A stretch of 64,000 nt of DNA from Symsagittifera roscoffensis (taxonomy: Eukaryota; Xenacoelomorpha; Acoela; Convolutidae): NCBI RefSeq assembly GCF_963678635.1, contig NC_087063.1:43104759-43168758 (forward strand), read 5' to 3'. Made by a program: the position numbers and the translations under genes. The notes beneath the pieces are model-generated. The model did not search any database, was not told the origin of the DNA, and saw nothing but the letters and a program-made list of their open reading frames with translations. Each line of letters begins with the position of its first letter. Position 1 is the stretch's first letter. Shown one piece after another: positions 53,333 to 64,000 of this stretch.

Positions 53333-54626
53333 TTGGTTTTCTTTTTACCAAGGAAAATTTATACAGATGCGATGCAAAAAGCAAAGTGAAATAAGAGGAA
53401 AAGCCTTGAAAACGTTTCCTAGGTTCTCTGAATTGGAGATAAGCAGTCTCATTTTCGGGAATGTGCGCAAGGAATGCTTGAAAGTTTTTCAACATTAGCT
53501 TTCAATGAGGCAACTAGTTGCTATTATCTTGCCAATACTATTTATCAAATTTGCCACCAAATTGAAAGAAAACTGACTCAATATGCGGGAATTGAATCTC
53601 GAAACTGTAGATTAGGAGTATGCGCCTAAGTTGCTTGAAAAAACACCAGATGCCCGCATAAAACTGGAGGTATAAGTTTAATATTTTTTACAAAAAATAT
53701 CGGTGAATCAAAGTAGTAGTTAATTACCAGATCAGTTTTCGAAAATACGTAGTAATTAATCAATTGTGAAACATGTTTTTAAATACTTTAATTTCGGTTT
53801 ACTGATATGGTTTGCCCAATTATGGTTTATAATACATCGAATTGCTGACCTACCTAATCTGTTACATCAACCCATCAAATTCTGGTACATCGATACTTAG
53901 GTGCGAAGTGTAATGCAAAACTTCAAAAATGTAACAAACCGTTAAAATTAGCCAACAGACATAAAAAATCAATGAGCGCAAGTAAACAGAAAAAATCTCC
54001 AAAAAATTTGGTCTTAAGCCTCTTTGAATTTTTGATGTACACTTTTTTCTTAAAATTACCCCAACTTGAGAAAATCTGTGATTAAATTCCATTGTCGAAA
54101 TTGACTTTTTGACAAAGGAAATGAACTGAACTTCAATAGTCAAAATCAATAGTCAAATCGCAAAAAAGTAAAATTGAGTCTAAACAAATTTTAAGACCTC
54201 CGTGAATAAAAATCATCTTGAATTATGTACGCGTCTTAATTTTGTATTAAAACCACTCTAGCAAACTTCACTCCTGATAGGTCACTGAAGGAGCGCTACG
54301 ATAAAGCAGCAATCTTTTTCTATGAATTATCAATAACTTGTTGCTAAAATTGGCGAGAGAAATACAGTTCCAATAAGATTTTTGGGTATGCTATGCGGCT
54401 GGTAGTCCACCCCAAGATAACATCAATAAAGACATTATAACTAATGCTCATTATTACTCACTATAAAACTTTTCCCCATTTGGAAAAAGTAAGAAAAATA
54501 TATATTCAGGATTGGTTTTTTCAGACCAATTTGAGAAAAAAAGCTCAGCTCAAATGTTTCGGGATATCAATCTATATACGCTAATCCCATACTCGACTCA
54601 AGTTTTTACACTTGACTCTTAATATT
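53333..54626. other. AT-rich stretch, nothing recognised
   Basis: Short minus-strand frames (53229-53495, 53862-54149) show no family signature or conserved codon pattern. No RNA gene or mobile element seen. Confidence 0.4.
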
Positions 54627-55520
54627 ATCAGCCTAAAAGTCATAGTTTGTCAATACTTAATTGAACAAAAACTTTTCGAAACCAGTTAAAAGGCAGTAGA
54701 AACCTGATAAGAGCAGTCTTGTTTTCTTTATCTCTTTTGATATGTCCTATTGAAAATGCATATTGCGGATGATGTGGTAGTTCGAAGTCTCTTACTGGTG
54801 ACAACTCACAAAGACGAAGACACATAAAGTGAAAAAAAAAATAAATTTGAACGGGGAAAACAATTGAAATGTTTCGATTTACAAAAGTTCAACATTGACT
54901 GCCAAATTTCGAATACCTCGAAATAATCTCCTGAGGAGAACTTGAAATATAACATTTTAGTTTTGAGCAGAATTTAAATTGAATGCGAACAGCAAGAAGT
55001 GAAGCAAAAAACCTAGCTGATAATTCTTAATTGCATTAGACAGAAAAAATTGTCACCATTTTAATCTTATCTCTAGTTTTTTTGTCTACTTGAAACGTTA
55101 ATTGAAATGACTAAGCTTGTTTTTTTTTATATCGCCAATTTAAATTCATACTTCATACAATTTCATAGTTTCTAAGTTTGAAATATTGAAAATAGAAAAC
55201 GTAGCAAAAACTCAATTGAAGTTGGTGCGTAGCGGCTAGAGTTATTAGGCGCTTAAAACAATTTCTTAATTGTTCCGACTTTTGTAACGAAAGTAACGGA
55301 ATATTTGTACTCGGCTTAGATTTTTTCTTCAGAAAATTTCGGTTTTTTTACTAGCCATTTTTTGTTCCGATTTTTGTAACAAAAGTAACGGAATATTTAA
55401 GCTTGGGGTGGATTTTTTACAAGCCGATCTCTTAACTAGCCATTTTTGATTATATCATTCAAAAGGTTTTGTTGTCCGAGCTAAAATTTGAAAAAATATT
55501 TCACCTGTGATCATTTTTTG
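54627..55520 (+). repeat. Large inverted repeat, left arm (contains R1 pieces)
   Basis: Matches the reverse complement of 62870-63715. Order: R1 tail fragment (AAAGGCAGTAGAAACC...GAGCAGTCTTGTTTT, 54690-54724), about 540 bp not seen elsewhere in the window outside the arms, then an R1 head at 55269 and a second nested R1 head at about 55363. Arms differ by roughly one base in eight by eye. Confidence 0.8.
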
Positions 55521-55570
55521 TAACGTTATGAGGGTTTAAAGCTTCGCCTTGATACGAGCAGTCTTGTTGT
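55269..55570 (+). repeat. R1 copy with duplicated head
   Basis: Two successive heads (TGTTCCGACTTTTGTAACG and TGTTCCGATTTTTGTAAC), one middle and one tail (TTGATACGAGCAGTCTTGTT), so one copy interrupts or replaces part of another. Confidence 0.8.
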
Positions 55571-58500
55571 AATTTTAATTTTAGAACCTTAAAATTTTGA
55601 GAGTATTTGAGTATCCGCTGATGTGAGTTTAATTCTTCTTACATAATCCACTTAAATTAAAAAATCTCAAAATAAAAAAAAAACAAAACGATACTACTGG
55701 TTTATAATTGCTCCAATAAAAACAATAATTTTTTAAAACGAGACTGTTTGTATACCAGGGCAAAGTCCTCAAAATTTTTTGGCTTTTTAATTGGAGTTTT
55801 TGAGTTATGCCCAGGATCATAGATAAAGTCTTCAAATTGTCTAACAAGCAGATTATGTAATCTCCAAGCGCTGTTAGGGCAATGAATAGCACACCCGCTT
55901 GAGAAACTTAAGCTCGGTCCCCACTCTATAAATGCACACCAAAACCAAATATTCCTCAGATTCCTCGAAAGTCGGAACATCAACGCATTCATTTAGATAA
56001 TGATGCGATGTTACTTATTTAAATTAGTTTCGTGGGAGTAAAAAACCTGCAGTTGGACCTGGCGGTTTAACTGAAGCCCGCTTCAAGTGATGCAATCGCA
56101 AATACCAGAAGCCTTTTTTATATCCTTTTTCTTACTTTTTCGTGTGATCAGCTAATTAACATGCTGCTGTTGGATCAAATGAACAATAAAAATGGTTAAG
56201 GTACCTCCCGTATCTAGCAAACTTTCTAATTCAGATTTAAAATAATTTTTTTTTCAGATCTAAATTTCAGATCTGAAATGGGTTGTGAAATGTTTAAATA
56301 ACGCTTAGATACTTTAAGGATAGGCTGGTGGGTATTCACAAGTACCAAAATGATAAATCAGTCCCAGTTGTACCAAAATAAAAGATCAATTGCGTTAGTA
56401 CCAAAAAAATTCAATTGACCAAAGACTACTAAGCCGACTATTTTAAGCTCTTGGCTCTAATTATTTTAAGATAACCGGCTCTAATTTTCGTATAGAGTCC
56501 TACCCTCTGTTGGCAAGCTCGCAACACGTTGGCGCGACTGCGGCGGTCACTATTCTGCTGTTTAGTGTTTTTCTGTTTGAATAGTGGAAAAACTAATGTA
56601 ATAATTTGTTGGGTCACAATTCGACCAATCAGAAATCGAGTTGAATAATTTTGGTACAAAATGGACCGATTTTTTATTTTGGTACAAATGAACGTTTGTA
56701 CAAACGGGACTTCACCGATGGGCTATTTCAAATCTAATTTCAGATCTGAAATTTAGTTTTTCTTGTTTATTTCAGATCTGAAAAGTCAATGACTCTGACT
56801 CAATTTTTGCAATTTTTGATACATTTGTATCTGACAGCTTTTGCTTGCTACTAGCAGATACTCAGCAAAGTCTCCAATGGGAGACTGCAAAAATATGTTT
56901 TCCCAAGCATGAGACAAACATTGGAAACGTATAAATAGCGCATGAAAATCAAAAATTCGATGTTTTAACAGTTTTTGAAAACATTTTATCACAGCTGAAC
57001 AGGAAATTTAGTTCGAAAAAAAAACAGTTTGTGAAATTATTCGGAAGCTTATTTTTCCGCTAGTTAATCTAAACATAATTGTGTATTGCAGAAACATCTA
57101 AAAATAAAAACTCAATTGTTTGCTTGAAATGCATAAATTATAGTTTAACAAAAGGTTTCTCAGATATAATTCAAATCAAAATTTCAGATCTGAAAATTTC
57201 AAATTCTTGTCAAGATATGAAATAAAGAATTTCAGATCTGAGATACCAGGACAAAGAACTTCAGATCTTGCACAGAAAATCCTCTGGGTACGGGTACTAT
57301 GATAGAGTGGTAACTCGAAAAAGCAACTATGATAGACAGGTCCCGCATGTTATAAATTTGAAAACTAGTTTGCTTATAAATTACTAACTTCAATAATCTG
57401 GCAAAATATGTTGAGTCAGAAACCTTTCAGATTAAACAATATAATTACTATAATTTTTATATCAAGAAATATGCTTGCTTTAACTTATTTTGCAGTTTAA
57501 CAACCATAAGTGGATTAGCTTATATGTCATCAAAATTCAACTGTAGCATTTTTTTTTTGAATTTTCCACCTTAAATTTTGTTTGAAAATGTACTTCGACA
57601 TCTTTCTGAATGGCGAAATAATAATTGCTAAACATTTCAGAGCCCTATCTGTTTTATTCCTAAGGGACTTGGTTATTTTCAAGGGACCACTTCCTACTAC
57701 CACACATAACAGTAACATTTTTAGAATAAGCAATTGAAAGATATTGCACGAAATCTAATAGAGAAGTTTATGCTCTTGAAAAAAAAACAAGTTATGCTCT
57801 GATTTAATAAAAGCAGGAATATCGGTATTACCACTTATCAGTTATGCTAATTTTGGAAATTTATTGCTCCATTGGTTGATTGACTGGTCTTTTTAATTAA
57901 GTGGGCCAAAGAAAGGTAAGCATCCCGGGTTTATTAATTAAACGCTAACGTGAAACTATATTTTAGAAATGAACTCAAAATTAACTGCTCTCGTGTGAGC
58001 ATAATCGCAGCGTGAATTGGAAATACAGACAGTTTAATTAAAAATTCCCCATTTAACACATCATAGTAAAAAAAATTGCAGCATGGGAACAAAACTTTTG
58101 AAAAAGTAAAAACTTTCAATCAGAAAAGGGTAAATACTGGCTAGGAAATTACACGACCGTAAAGAAACCGAATTTACGGACAACCAGTAATTAATAAGCC
58201 AAAAATTAATTTAAGTCTGTAAACATTTTTTACGCAGCTTGCCTGCAAGTTATTGTCTAAATTCCGTTAATTTCTGATCGTCTAATTTCTTGTCTTCTAA
58301 TTTTCTATACCCCATCAGAAATATCAACCCCAGACTGATTTGTATAGGTCTTAATTAAAGGGTGGTGTCCCAAACTAATTTTTTCACCAAATTATACTCA
58401 AAAATGTTGCAATATGGTCACAATACTTTTGACAATCAATATTCATTTAAGAAAAAATCAACTCTAGAGTGATTTGCAAAGGTCCCGGATCAGGGGTGGC

Positions 58501-58616
58501 GTCCCAAATAACAAAATGACGCAATTTAAATTAGGACAATCACAATTGATACTCATTTTTGTTTGAAAAATCGAAAGTCTCAAAGTAAGCAGTTCAGTTG
58601 ATAGTACTGAAACGGG
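55571..58616. other. AT-rich stretch with a cluster of a 14-bp palindrome; no supported gene
   Basis: TTTCAGATCTGAAA occurs at 56265, 56738, 56770 and 57182, with a close relative at 57230 and half-sites nearby. Around 57300 there is a GGTACGGGTACTATGATAG stretch of unknown meaning. No open frame here carries a family signature. Confidence 0.6.
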
Positions 58617-58965
58617 TAGAATCCCTCATACCGATGCGCGAGGACCGAATGTACGAAAAAAATAATCAGCAATCTGATTTCAGTAATCTAAAATTTGGAA
58701 AGAAAGCGTGAAAATCTGAAAGAATGTAAATATTTCCAGGGACTTAATATTGAAATTGGCCGAATATAAAAACGGCAGAAATATGCAAAATTTTCAAATT
58801 GTCACTGACAGCCGCCGAATTGGAACAAATTTTATATCTCAATGGTTTCGTTATGAAAAATGCAACATGTTGCTTCGTGTGATTCATTTTAGTTGAAAAA
58901 CAATTGCTTCTTTTTAAAAATTGATTTTCGGATAGTTTTGCTAGTTTTGTTTTCGTTTCTTCGCC
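58617..58965 (+). repeat. Direct repeat, copy 2 (with 50042-50375)
   Basis: See copy 1 for the shared landmarks. An R1 copy starts at its right edge (58976). Confidence 0.8.
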
Positions 58966-58975
58966 CACGAGTCTT

Positions 58976-59453
58976 TATTGTTCCGACTTTCGATACGAAA
59001 GTAACGGAATATTTGTGCTCGGGGTGGGGTTTTTTTTCTTCAGACAAATTTCGACTTTTCAACCAGCCATTTTTGACAGATTTTTAAAATATCATTCGAA
59101 AGGTATTGTTGTCATGAGCTCAAATTTGAAAAGATATTTCACCTGTGATCTTTTTTTGTAAAGTTGTGAGGGTTTAAAGGTTGCCATTTTGGCCATTTTG
59201 ACCAATTTGGGACAATTAACGCGCGATATAATTCGCGCTATTAACGCGTAAGCGGAGATTTAATGCATCTTAGAAATCGTTCCAAACTGGTTGAAAGAAG
59301 CTTATTTGCCATAATTGATTCGTTACAAGGAGCGAAATCTCGTGTGGGGGGATGATTTTAATTAAAAAATGTTCAAAACTTAGCGACAATTTTTTTTTCA
59401 TTTTATGGCAGTCGGAACTATCAGGGCTTCGCCCTGATACGAGCAGTCTTGTT
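58976..59453 (+). mobile_element. R1 repeat copy, full-length
   Basis: Head TTCCGACTTTCGATACGAAA, centre hairpin GCGCGATATAATTCGCGC, tail AGTCGGAAC, then TCAGGGC-TTC-GCCCTGA, then TACGAGCAGTCTTGTT. One of the two best-preserved copies in the window, about 478 bp. Confidence 0.9.
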
Positions 59454-59477
59454 CTCTTTACTTCCTTTCTCTGAAAC

Positions 59478-59780
59478 GAGGTCTTTTCGGTTATACACCC
59501 CTAATTGGATAGATTTGGCAATTCAAATTTCGAATTCAAATTGAAAGCGCGAAAGCGAGTGAAACAAACAATTAAATACCACTCGCGTGCAATTAGCAGC
59601 TGCTCGATTAGGAAACAAAAGTATATGACAAATTGATCGCTAGGTTTCCTAATCGAGCAGCTGCTAATTTCACGCGAGTGCTTCTTTCACTCGCTTTCGC
59701 GCTTTCCATTTCAACTTGAAATTTGATTTGCCAAATATATCCATTTGGGGGGGGGGGGGTTAAACTGAAAAGACCCCTGA
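59478..59780. mobile_element. Foldback element, ~300 bp
   Basis: Two arms of about 130-140 bp (59478-59618 and 59646-59780) are reverse complements with few differences, separated by about 27 bp. The inner part is most conserved (TTAGCAGCTGCTCGATTAGG and its complement; GAAAGCGCGAAAGCGAGTG). The outer end is GGTCTTTTC/GAAAAGACC, with a long G run in the right arm. No coding capacity; a non-autonomous hairpin transposon is the likely origin. Confidence 0.85.
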
Positions 59781-60305
59781 AAAGTATAATAGGCAAAATT
59801 GAAAACACAACAGCAAAGATTTGACTAGCTATTGAGAGTTTGGGAAATTCACAAGCTCTCGGACAGATAGCAAAAGTGTTTGACAAATAGCCGAGAAATT
59901 GAATTACAAAAAAACTGAAGAATCAGCCATTATTACACCTTTTTTCTTTGGATTAAAACTGGGTTTTCCTAGTAAACTTCAGGCAAAAATTTCTTTGAAG
60001 CTTACGTCAAAACTCAAGTTGAGAAAAAAACACCTTTATGTTTGCTGCAGCAATATGTTAAATTCTCTTCGTAAAGTGTTGTTTTGTAAAGTCTTACATT
60101 TTTTTCACCAGTTTCTTGAAGAAAAATTTTGTGGAAATTTTTATGATGCATTTTCAATGTCGCCCGGAATATATTAACTGAATACAAAAGTGGCAGACAA
60201 AGCACAGGATAATTTTTGCCAACCATGAATTTCAGCGTAATTGAATTATATGTTTTCAGTTAATGTTTTGCCAAGTTGAAATAAGCTGAAATCACAGGAA
60301 AGTAT
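59781..60305. other. AT-rich stretch, nothing recognised
   Basis: The short open frames here (59899-60177 plus, 60014-60226 minus) have no family signature. Confidence 0.4.
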
Positions 60306-60838
60306 AATTGTTCCGACTTCCGCTTCGAAAGTAACGGAATATTTGTGCTCGGGGTGGGTTTTTTTTCTACAGACAAATTTCGACTTTTTAACTAGTCTTT
60401 TTTGACGGAATTTTTTTATATCATTCAAAAGGTTTTGTTGTCCTGAGCTTAAATTTGAAAAGATATTTCACCTGTGATCAGTTTTCTTAAAGTTATGAGG
60501 GTTTAAAGAATGCCATTTTGGCCAAATTGGGACAATAAACGCGCGATATAATTCGCGCTATTAACGCGTAAGCGGAGAGTTAATCCGTCTTAGAAATTGT
60601 TCCAAATTGGTTGAAAGAAGCTTATTTGCCATAATTAATTTGTAACAAGGAGCGAAATTTATCCTTTTGTTCTTTATATGGCGTGTGGGGGGGGGGCATT
60701 TCCGTGTAAAATTCAAATTTAAAAAGAAATTTGCATTTTATTTTATTACAATTAATTTTTTTAGGTTCTTACTGCACCATAAGCCTTAAAAGGCAGTCGG
60801 AACATTCAGGGCTTCGCCCTGATACGAGCAGTTTTGTT
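60306..60838 (+). mobile_element. R1 repeat copy, full-length
   Basis: Head TTCCGACTTCCGCTTCGAAA, centre GCGCGATATAATTCGCGC at about 60540, tail AGTCGGAACATTCAGGGC-TTC-GCCCTGA and GAGCAGTTTTGTT. About 533 bp, with a G run near 60690 that the shorter copies lack. Confidence 0.9.
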
Positions 60839-62120
60839 AATATTTGAGTATCACTAGGAAAAAAAGCATGCCGTGCTTGCAAATTTCGATGAAGTTGTGC
60901 GCAAAAGTTCTTGTGTACTTAAGAATCATTGAGAAAATAAGGCGTGTAATAACTAAAAGTGGCGGAAAAGGTAGGAAAAAAAGTCAACAATTTAGTGTTC
61001 GCTGATAAAAAAAATTATTAAGAAGATTTGAATAGATGTTCTAAGTTAAAATGAAAAAGGTTGAGTTTTTTTTCTTTATTTTTTCTTCATTTATCACCTA
61101 TTAGAAGTACAAAATGATATGTTTAAGGTTTGGCAGCGTGTTTAGTTTCGTTGGTTTTTGGTTCAAGTTCAATTTGGGTTGAATTAGTTTGCCGCCGCAT
61201 TTGATTTAACAGCACCAAACAAAAATCTCTCGATAAATATCTCAAACTGGTCAAATTGGCAACTTTCCCACCACCAAAAAAATGCCTCAACTTATTAATA
61301 GCTTCATGAAGCTTCAAAATTTTTCGTCAAAATTGGCTGGTTAAATATCGAATTTTTTCTGAAAAAAAAAATTACTTCGAATTAAAATATTCCGCGCATA
61401 TCGCAAATGTTCGAACAATTAGTTCTTCAGATCTAAATTTGATGGCTCTTGGGTAACTTATAAAAATACCAATCGAACAAATCCAATTCTAAATAGGTTT
61501 TTTGAATGCATCAGGAGGTCTAGGAGAAATAATACGACTGCTTATATCAGTGCAAGCCCTAAATTTTCTGATTGTATTTTAAGGTCTGTGGAATGGTTTC
61601 CAAAAAAGTTGTTAAATATTCAAACAAAAATATTTAAAAAATGAAAACTTTGGTTTTTTCAAAAATACCATCAACACTCAACGTTAAGTACAATAGGATG
61701 TAATCATCGTCTAGCAATGTATTGATAAGTCCATTTATTGAGTTTTATGCGCTTGAAATCATTCGCTTAAGCTTTGCACATTTTTTTCTAAAATTTCTAC
61801 TGTGTTTATAAACTAATCGTCATAAAAGTGTAAAAACAGTAAACGCCTTCCATCTGTGGCTTAAATCAAATCCAACAATCTTTGCAACCCAAAAACTAAA
61901 TACTTCAAGTGTTCGCTAAATTTTTCTGTCTAGACAACTCAAAACGGTCCAAAGTAGAACAATCTCACTTTTCAAACCGAATCAAAACTTCGATGCTGCA
62001 AAATAATATCAAATGATTGCCCTTCTGATATGATTTTACGACAGTCATTTTTAGTCGACCGGACAATTGCTCAAAAGGCGTCTTTGCATTTACTATTTTT
62101 TGTTGAGGGAGGCTTAGGTA
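60839..62120. other. AT-rich stretch, nothing recognised
   Basis: No supported gene, RNA gene or repeat element. The short minus-strand frame at 61123-61317 has no family signature. Confidence 0.4.
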
Positions 62121-62533
62121 CAGAAGCGGATTTAGGGGTGGGGTTGGAGCGGGGTCCGACTAATGCCCCCCTCAAGGATTCGACCCCCAAAGGGTCTCTT
62201 TTTGTAGCATTTTGAGAAGTTATTGTCGCTGACCTGACTATAAACGTTTTCTAAAGCGCCTTTGGCGCCTCTATTTACTAACTTTGGAGCGGGAAGCGCG
62301 CACCGATAAAACGCATTTTTTCGATCAGAATTTTCCAAAAAGTGCATAAAAAAGACTTTTTTGACTTGTTTTTTTTTATAATTTTGCCTGCGGCGCAGAA
62401 TTTTTTTGGAAATACTTTGGGAGAGCTGGAAAGATTAATTTAGACCACCTAAAAGTCAGTCGACTAAATTTTCGATTTAATTTTCGAAAATTTACACCCT
62501 TCCCCCCTCGAGGAAATCCTAGATCCGCCCCTG
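62121..62533. mobile_element. hAT-like miniature element, copy 3 (413 bp)
   Basis: Ends CAGAAGCGGATTTAGGGG and CCTAGATCCGCCCCTG. Flanked by CTTAGGTA and CTTAGGAG, an 8-bp target duplication with two changes, the length expected of hAT elements. Internal sequence is related to copy 1 but more diverged (GCGCCTTTGGCGCC hairpin kept). Confidence 0.8.
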
Positions 62534-62869
62534 CTTAGGAGTACGCCAAAAAACGGGATTTTGTTTCAAACGTCCCTTTTTTTATTTACAAAACTTTGCT
62601 GCGGTTTTTTAAGAGCTCGGATAAACAATTCGGTCATTATAGAACAAGCAAAAATTTTTATATAAGTAATTGAAAATCAGAGCAAACAAACGGCCATGCC
62701 TTACCGGGTGTGGCAATCGATATCGAACGTTTCACTGAACTGATGAGCAATATTGAAAGTTTTGACTAAAAACTGCGTTTCTTAAAGCGCCATCTTTGAA
62801 AATAAGTAAATATTGGCCTTAAAACTTTGTTAAGTTTGTTAGGCTAGAAATTGCGCTCGCGATATAGTA
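62534..62869. repeat. Degenerate hAT-like fragment and AT-rich spacer
   Basis: 62540-62650 resembles the interior of the hAT-like element (AAAAACGGGATTTTGT, TTGCTGCGG, AGAGCTCGGA) without its ends, so an older copy probably stood here. The rest is unrecognised. Confidence 0.45.
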
Positions 62870-63715
62870 CCGAAGTGATCAGAGGTGAAATATTTTTTAA
62901 ATAAAAGCTCAGGACAACAATACCTTTTGAATGATATAAGCAAATTTAGTCAAAAATTGCTAGTAAAAAGTCGAAATTTGTCTGAAGAAGAAAACCCACC
63001 CGAGCACAAATATTCCGTTACTTCCGCTACGAAAGTCGAAACAATTAAGGAATCGTTTTAAGCGCCTAATAATTTTAACCGCTACGCACCAATTTCAATT
63101 GAGTTTTAGCTACGTTTTCTATTTTTAATAGGGCGAAAATTTATAATTCAAAACTTTAAACTAAGAAACTACGAAATGGTTTGAAGTATGAAGTTTAAAT
63201 AGCCGATAAAAAGAACAAGCTTGTTCCTTCCAATTATTGTTTCAAGTAGATAGAAAAGGCTAGAGATAAGATTAAAATTGTGACAATTTTTTCTATCTAA
63301 TGCAAATAAAACATATCAGCTAGGTTTTTTGCTTCACTTCTTGCTGTTCGCATTCAATTTAAAATTTACTGAAAATTAAAATGTTCTATTTCAAGTTCTC
63401 CCCAGGAGATTATTTCGAGGTATTCGAAATTTGGTATTCAATGTTGAACTTTTGTAAATCGAAATATTTCAAATGTTTTCCTCGTTCAAGCTTATTTTTT
63501 GACTTTCTGTGTCTTCGTCTTTGTGAGTTGTCACCAGTAAAAGACTCCGAACTACTGCATCCGCAAAATGCATTTTCAACAGTACATATAAAAAGAGGTA
63601 GAAAACAAGACCGCTCATATCAGGGTAAAGCCTTGAATGTTTCGTCTGCGTTTTAACTGGTTTCGAAAAGTTTTTGGTGAATTAAATATTGACAAACTAT
63701 AATTTTTAGGCTGAT
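62870..63715 (-). repeat. Large inverted repeat, right arm (contains R1 pieces)
   Basis: Reverse complement of 54627-55520. Includes an R1 head (minus strand, near 63045), the same 540-bp unique part, and an R1 tail fragment near 63607-63650. Confidence 0.8.
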
Positions 63716-64000
63716 TTGTCGAAAAAAAACCACCCGAGCACAAAAAACCCACCTCGAGCACATATATTTCACATTTCTTGTTGTTTCGACTCTCGATGCG
63801 AAAGTAATGAAATATTTGTGCTCGGACTGGGTTTTTTTCAGACAACTTTTGACTTTTTAGCTAGCCGTTTTTGACAGAGTTTTTTAAATATCATTCAAAA
63901 GCTATTAATAACTTGAGCTTGAATTTGAATTTTTTTTTACCTGCAATCATTTTTTGTAAAACTATGGGCGTTTGAAGATTGCCATTTTGGCCAATATGGG
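63716..64000 (+). repeat. R1 repeat copy running off the window
   Basis: Head GTTTCGACTCTCGATGCGAA from about 63782, then the usual CTCGG...GGGTTTTTTTCAGACAA and ATCATTTTTTGTAAAACTATG. The tail lies beyond the window end. Confidence 0.8.

Overview
This window is repeat-rich, AT-rich (roughly one third G+C by eye) DNA from an animal. The evidence is long GT-AG spliced genes, a rhodopsin-class 7TM receptor family, Ty3/gypsy-type LTR elements and several families of small non-autonomous DNA elements. I cannot name the species from sequence alone; an invertebrate is likely. A run of exactly 200 N at 47297-47496 is an assembly gap.

Layout. Positions 1-16933 hold the last three exons of receptor gene A (plus strand). 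Its final intron is about 16 kb and contains: the intact terminal exon of glucose-6-phosphate isomerase on the minus strand (2823-4057); a cluster of small hairpins (5153-5269); a dense, G+C-richer block of minus-strand open frames that looks like an endogenous copy of an unknown RNA-virus-like genome (6398-about 11405); and three tandem copies of a 1403-bp repeat (12159-16356).

Positions 17183-46961 are a tandem duplication of the neighbouring receptor locus. The duplicated block starts inside a hAT-like miniature element and ends in the last intron. Unit 1 (17268-24736) carries exons 1-5 of receptor B. Unit 2 (24737-46273) carries exons 1-5 of receptor C, and the single exon 6 lies just beyond it (46664-46927). 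Two young Ty3/gypsy-type LTR elements were inserted into introns 1 and 2 of copy C (28517-35872 and 37207-44425), each with a 5-bp target duplication; both are absent from copy B. The second is a three-LTR tandem.

Positions 46928-64000 contain no gene I can support. They are a mosaic of one dominant repeat family, called R1 here, whose structure resembles non-autonomous Helentron-type elements, plus a 300-bp foldback element, a hAT-like miniature element, a large inverted repeat and a cluster of a 14-bp palindrome.

The host genes that can be read are receptor A (3' part), receptor C (all six exons), receptor B (exons 1-5) and the isomerase terminal exon. The receptors share intron positions and phases, so they are local paralogs. 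The most unusual items are the virus-like block, the duplicated exon 1-5 block with one terminal exon, and the gag start codon that overlaps the LTR edge and primer-binding site in both LTR elements.
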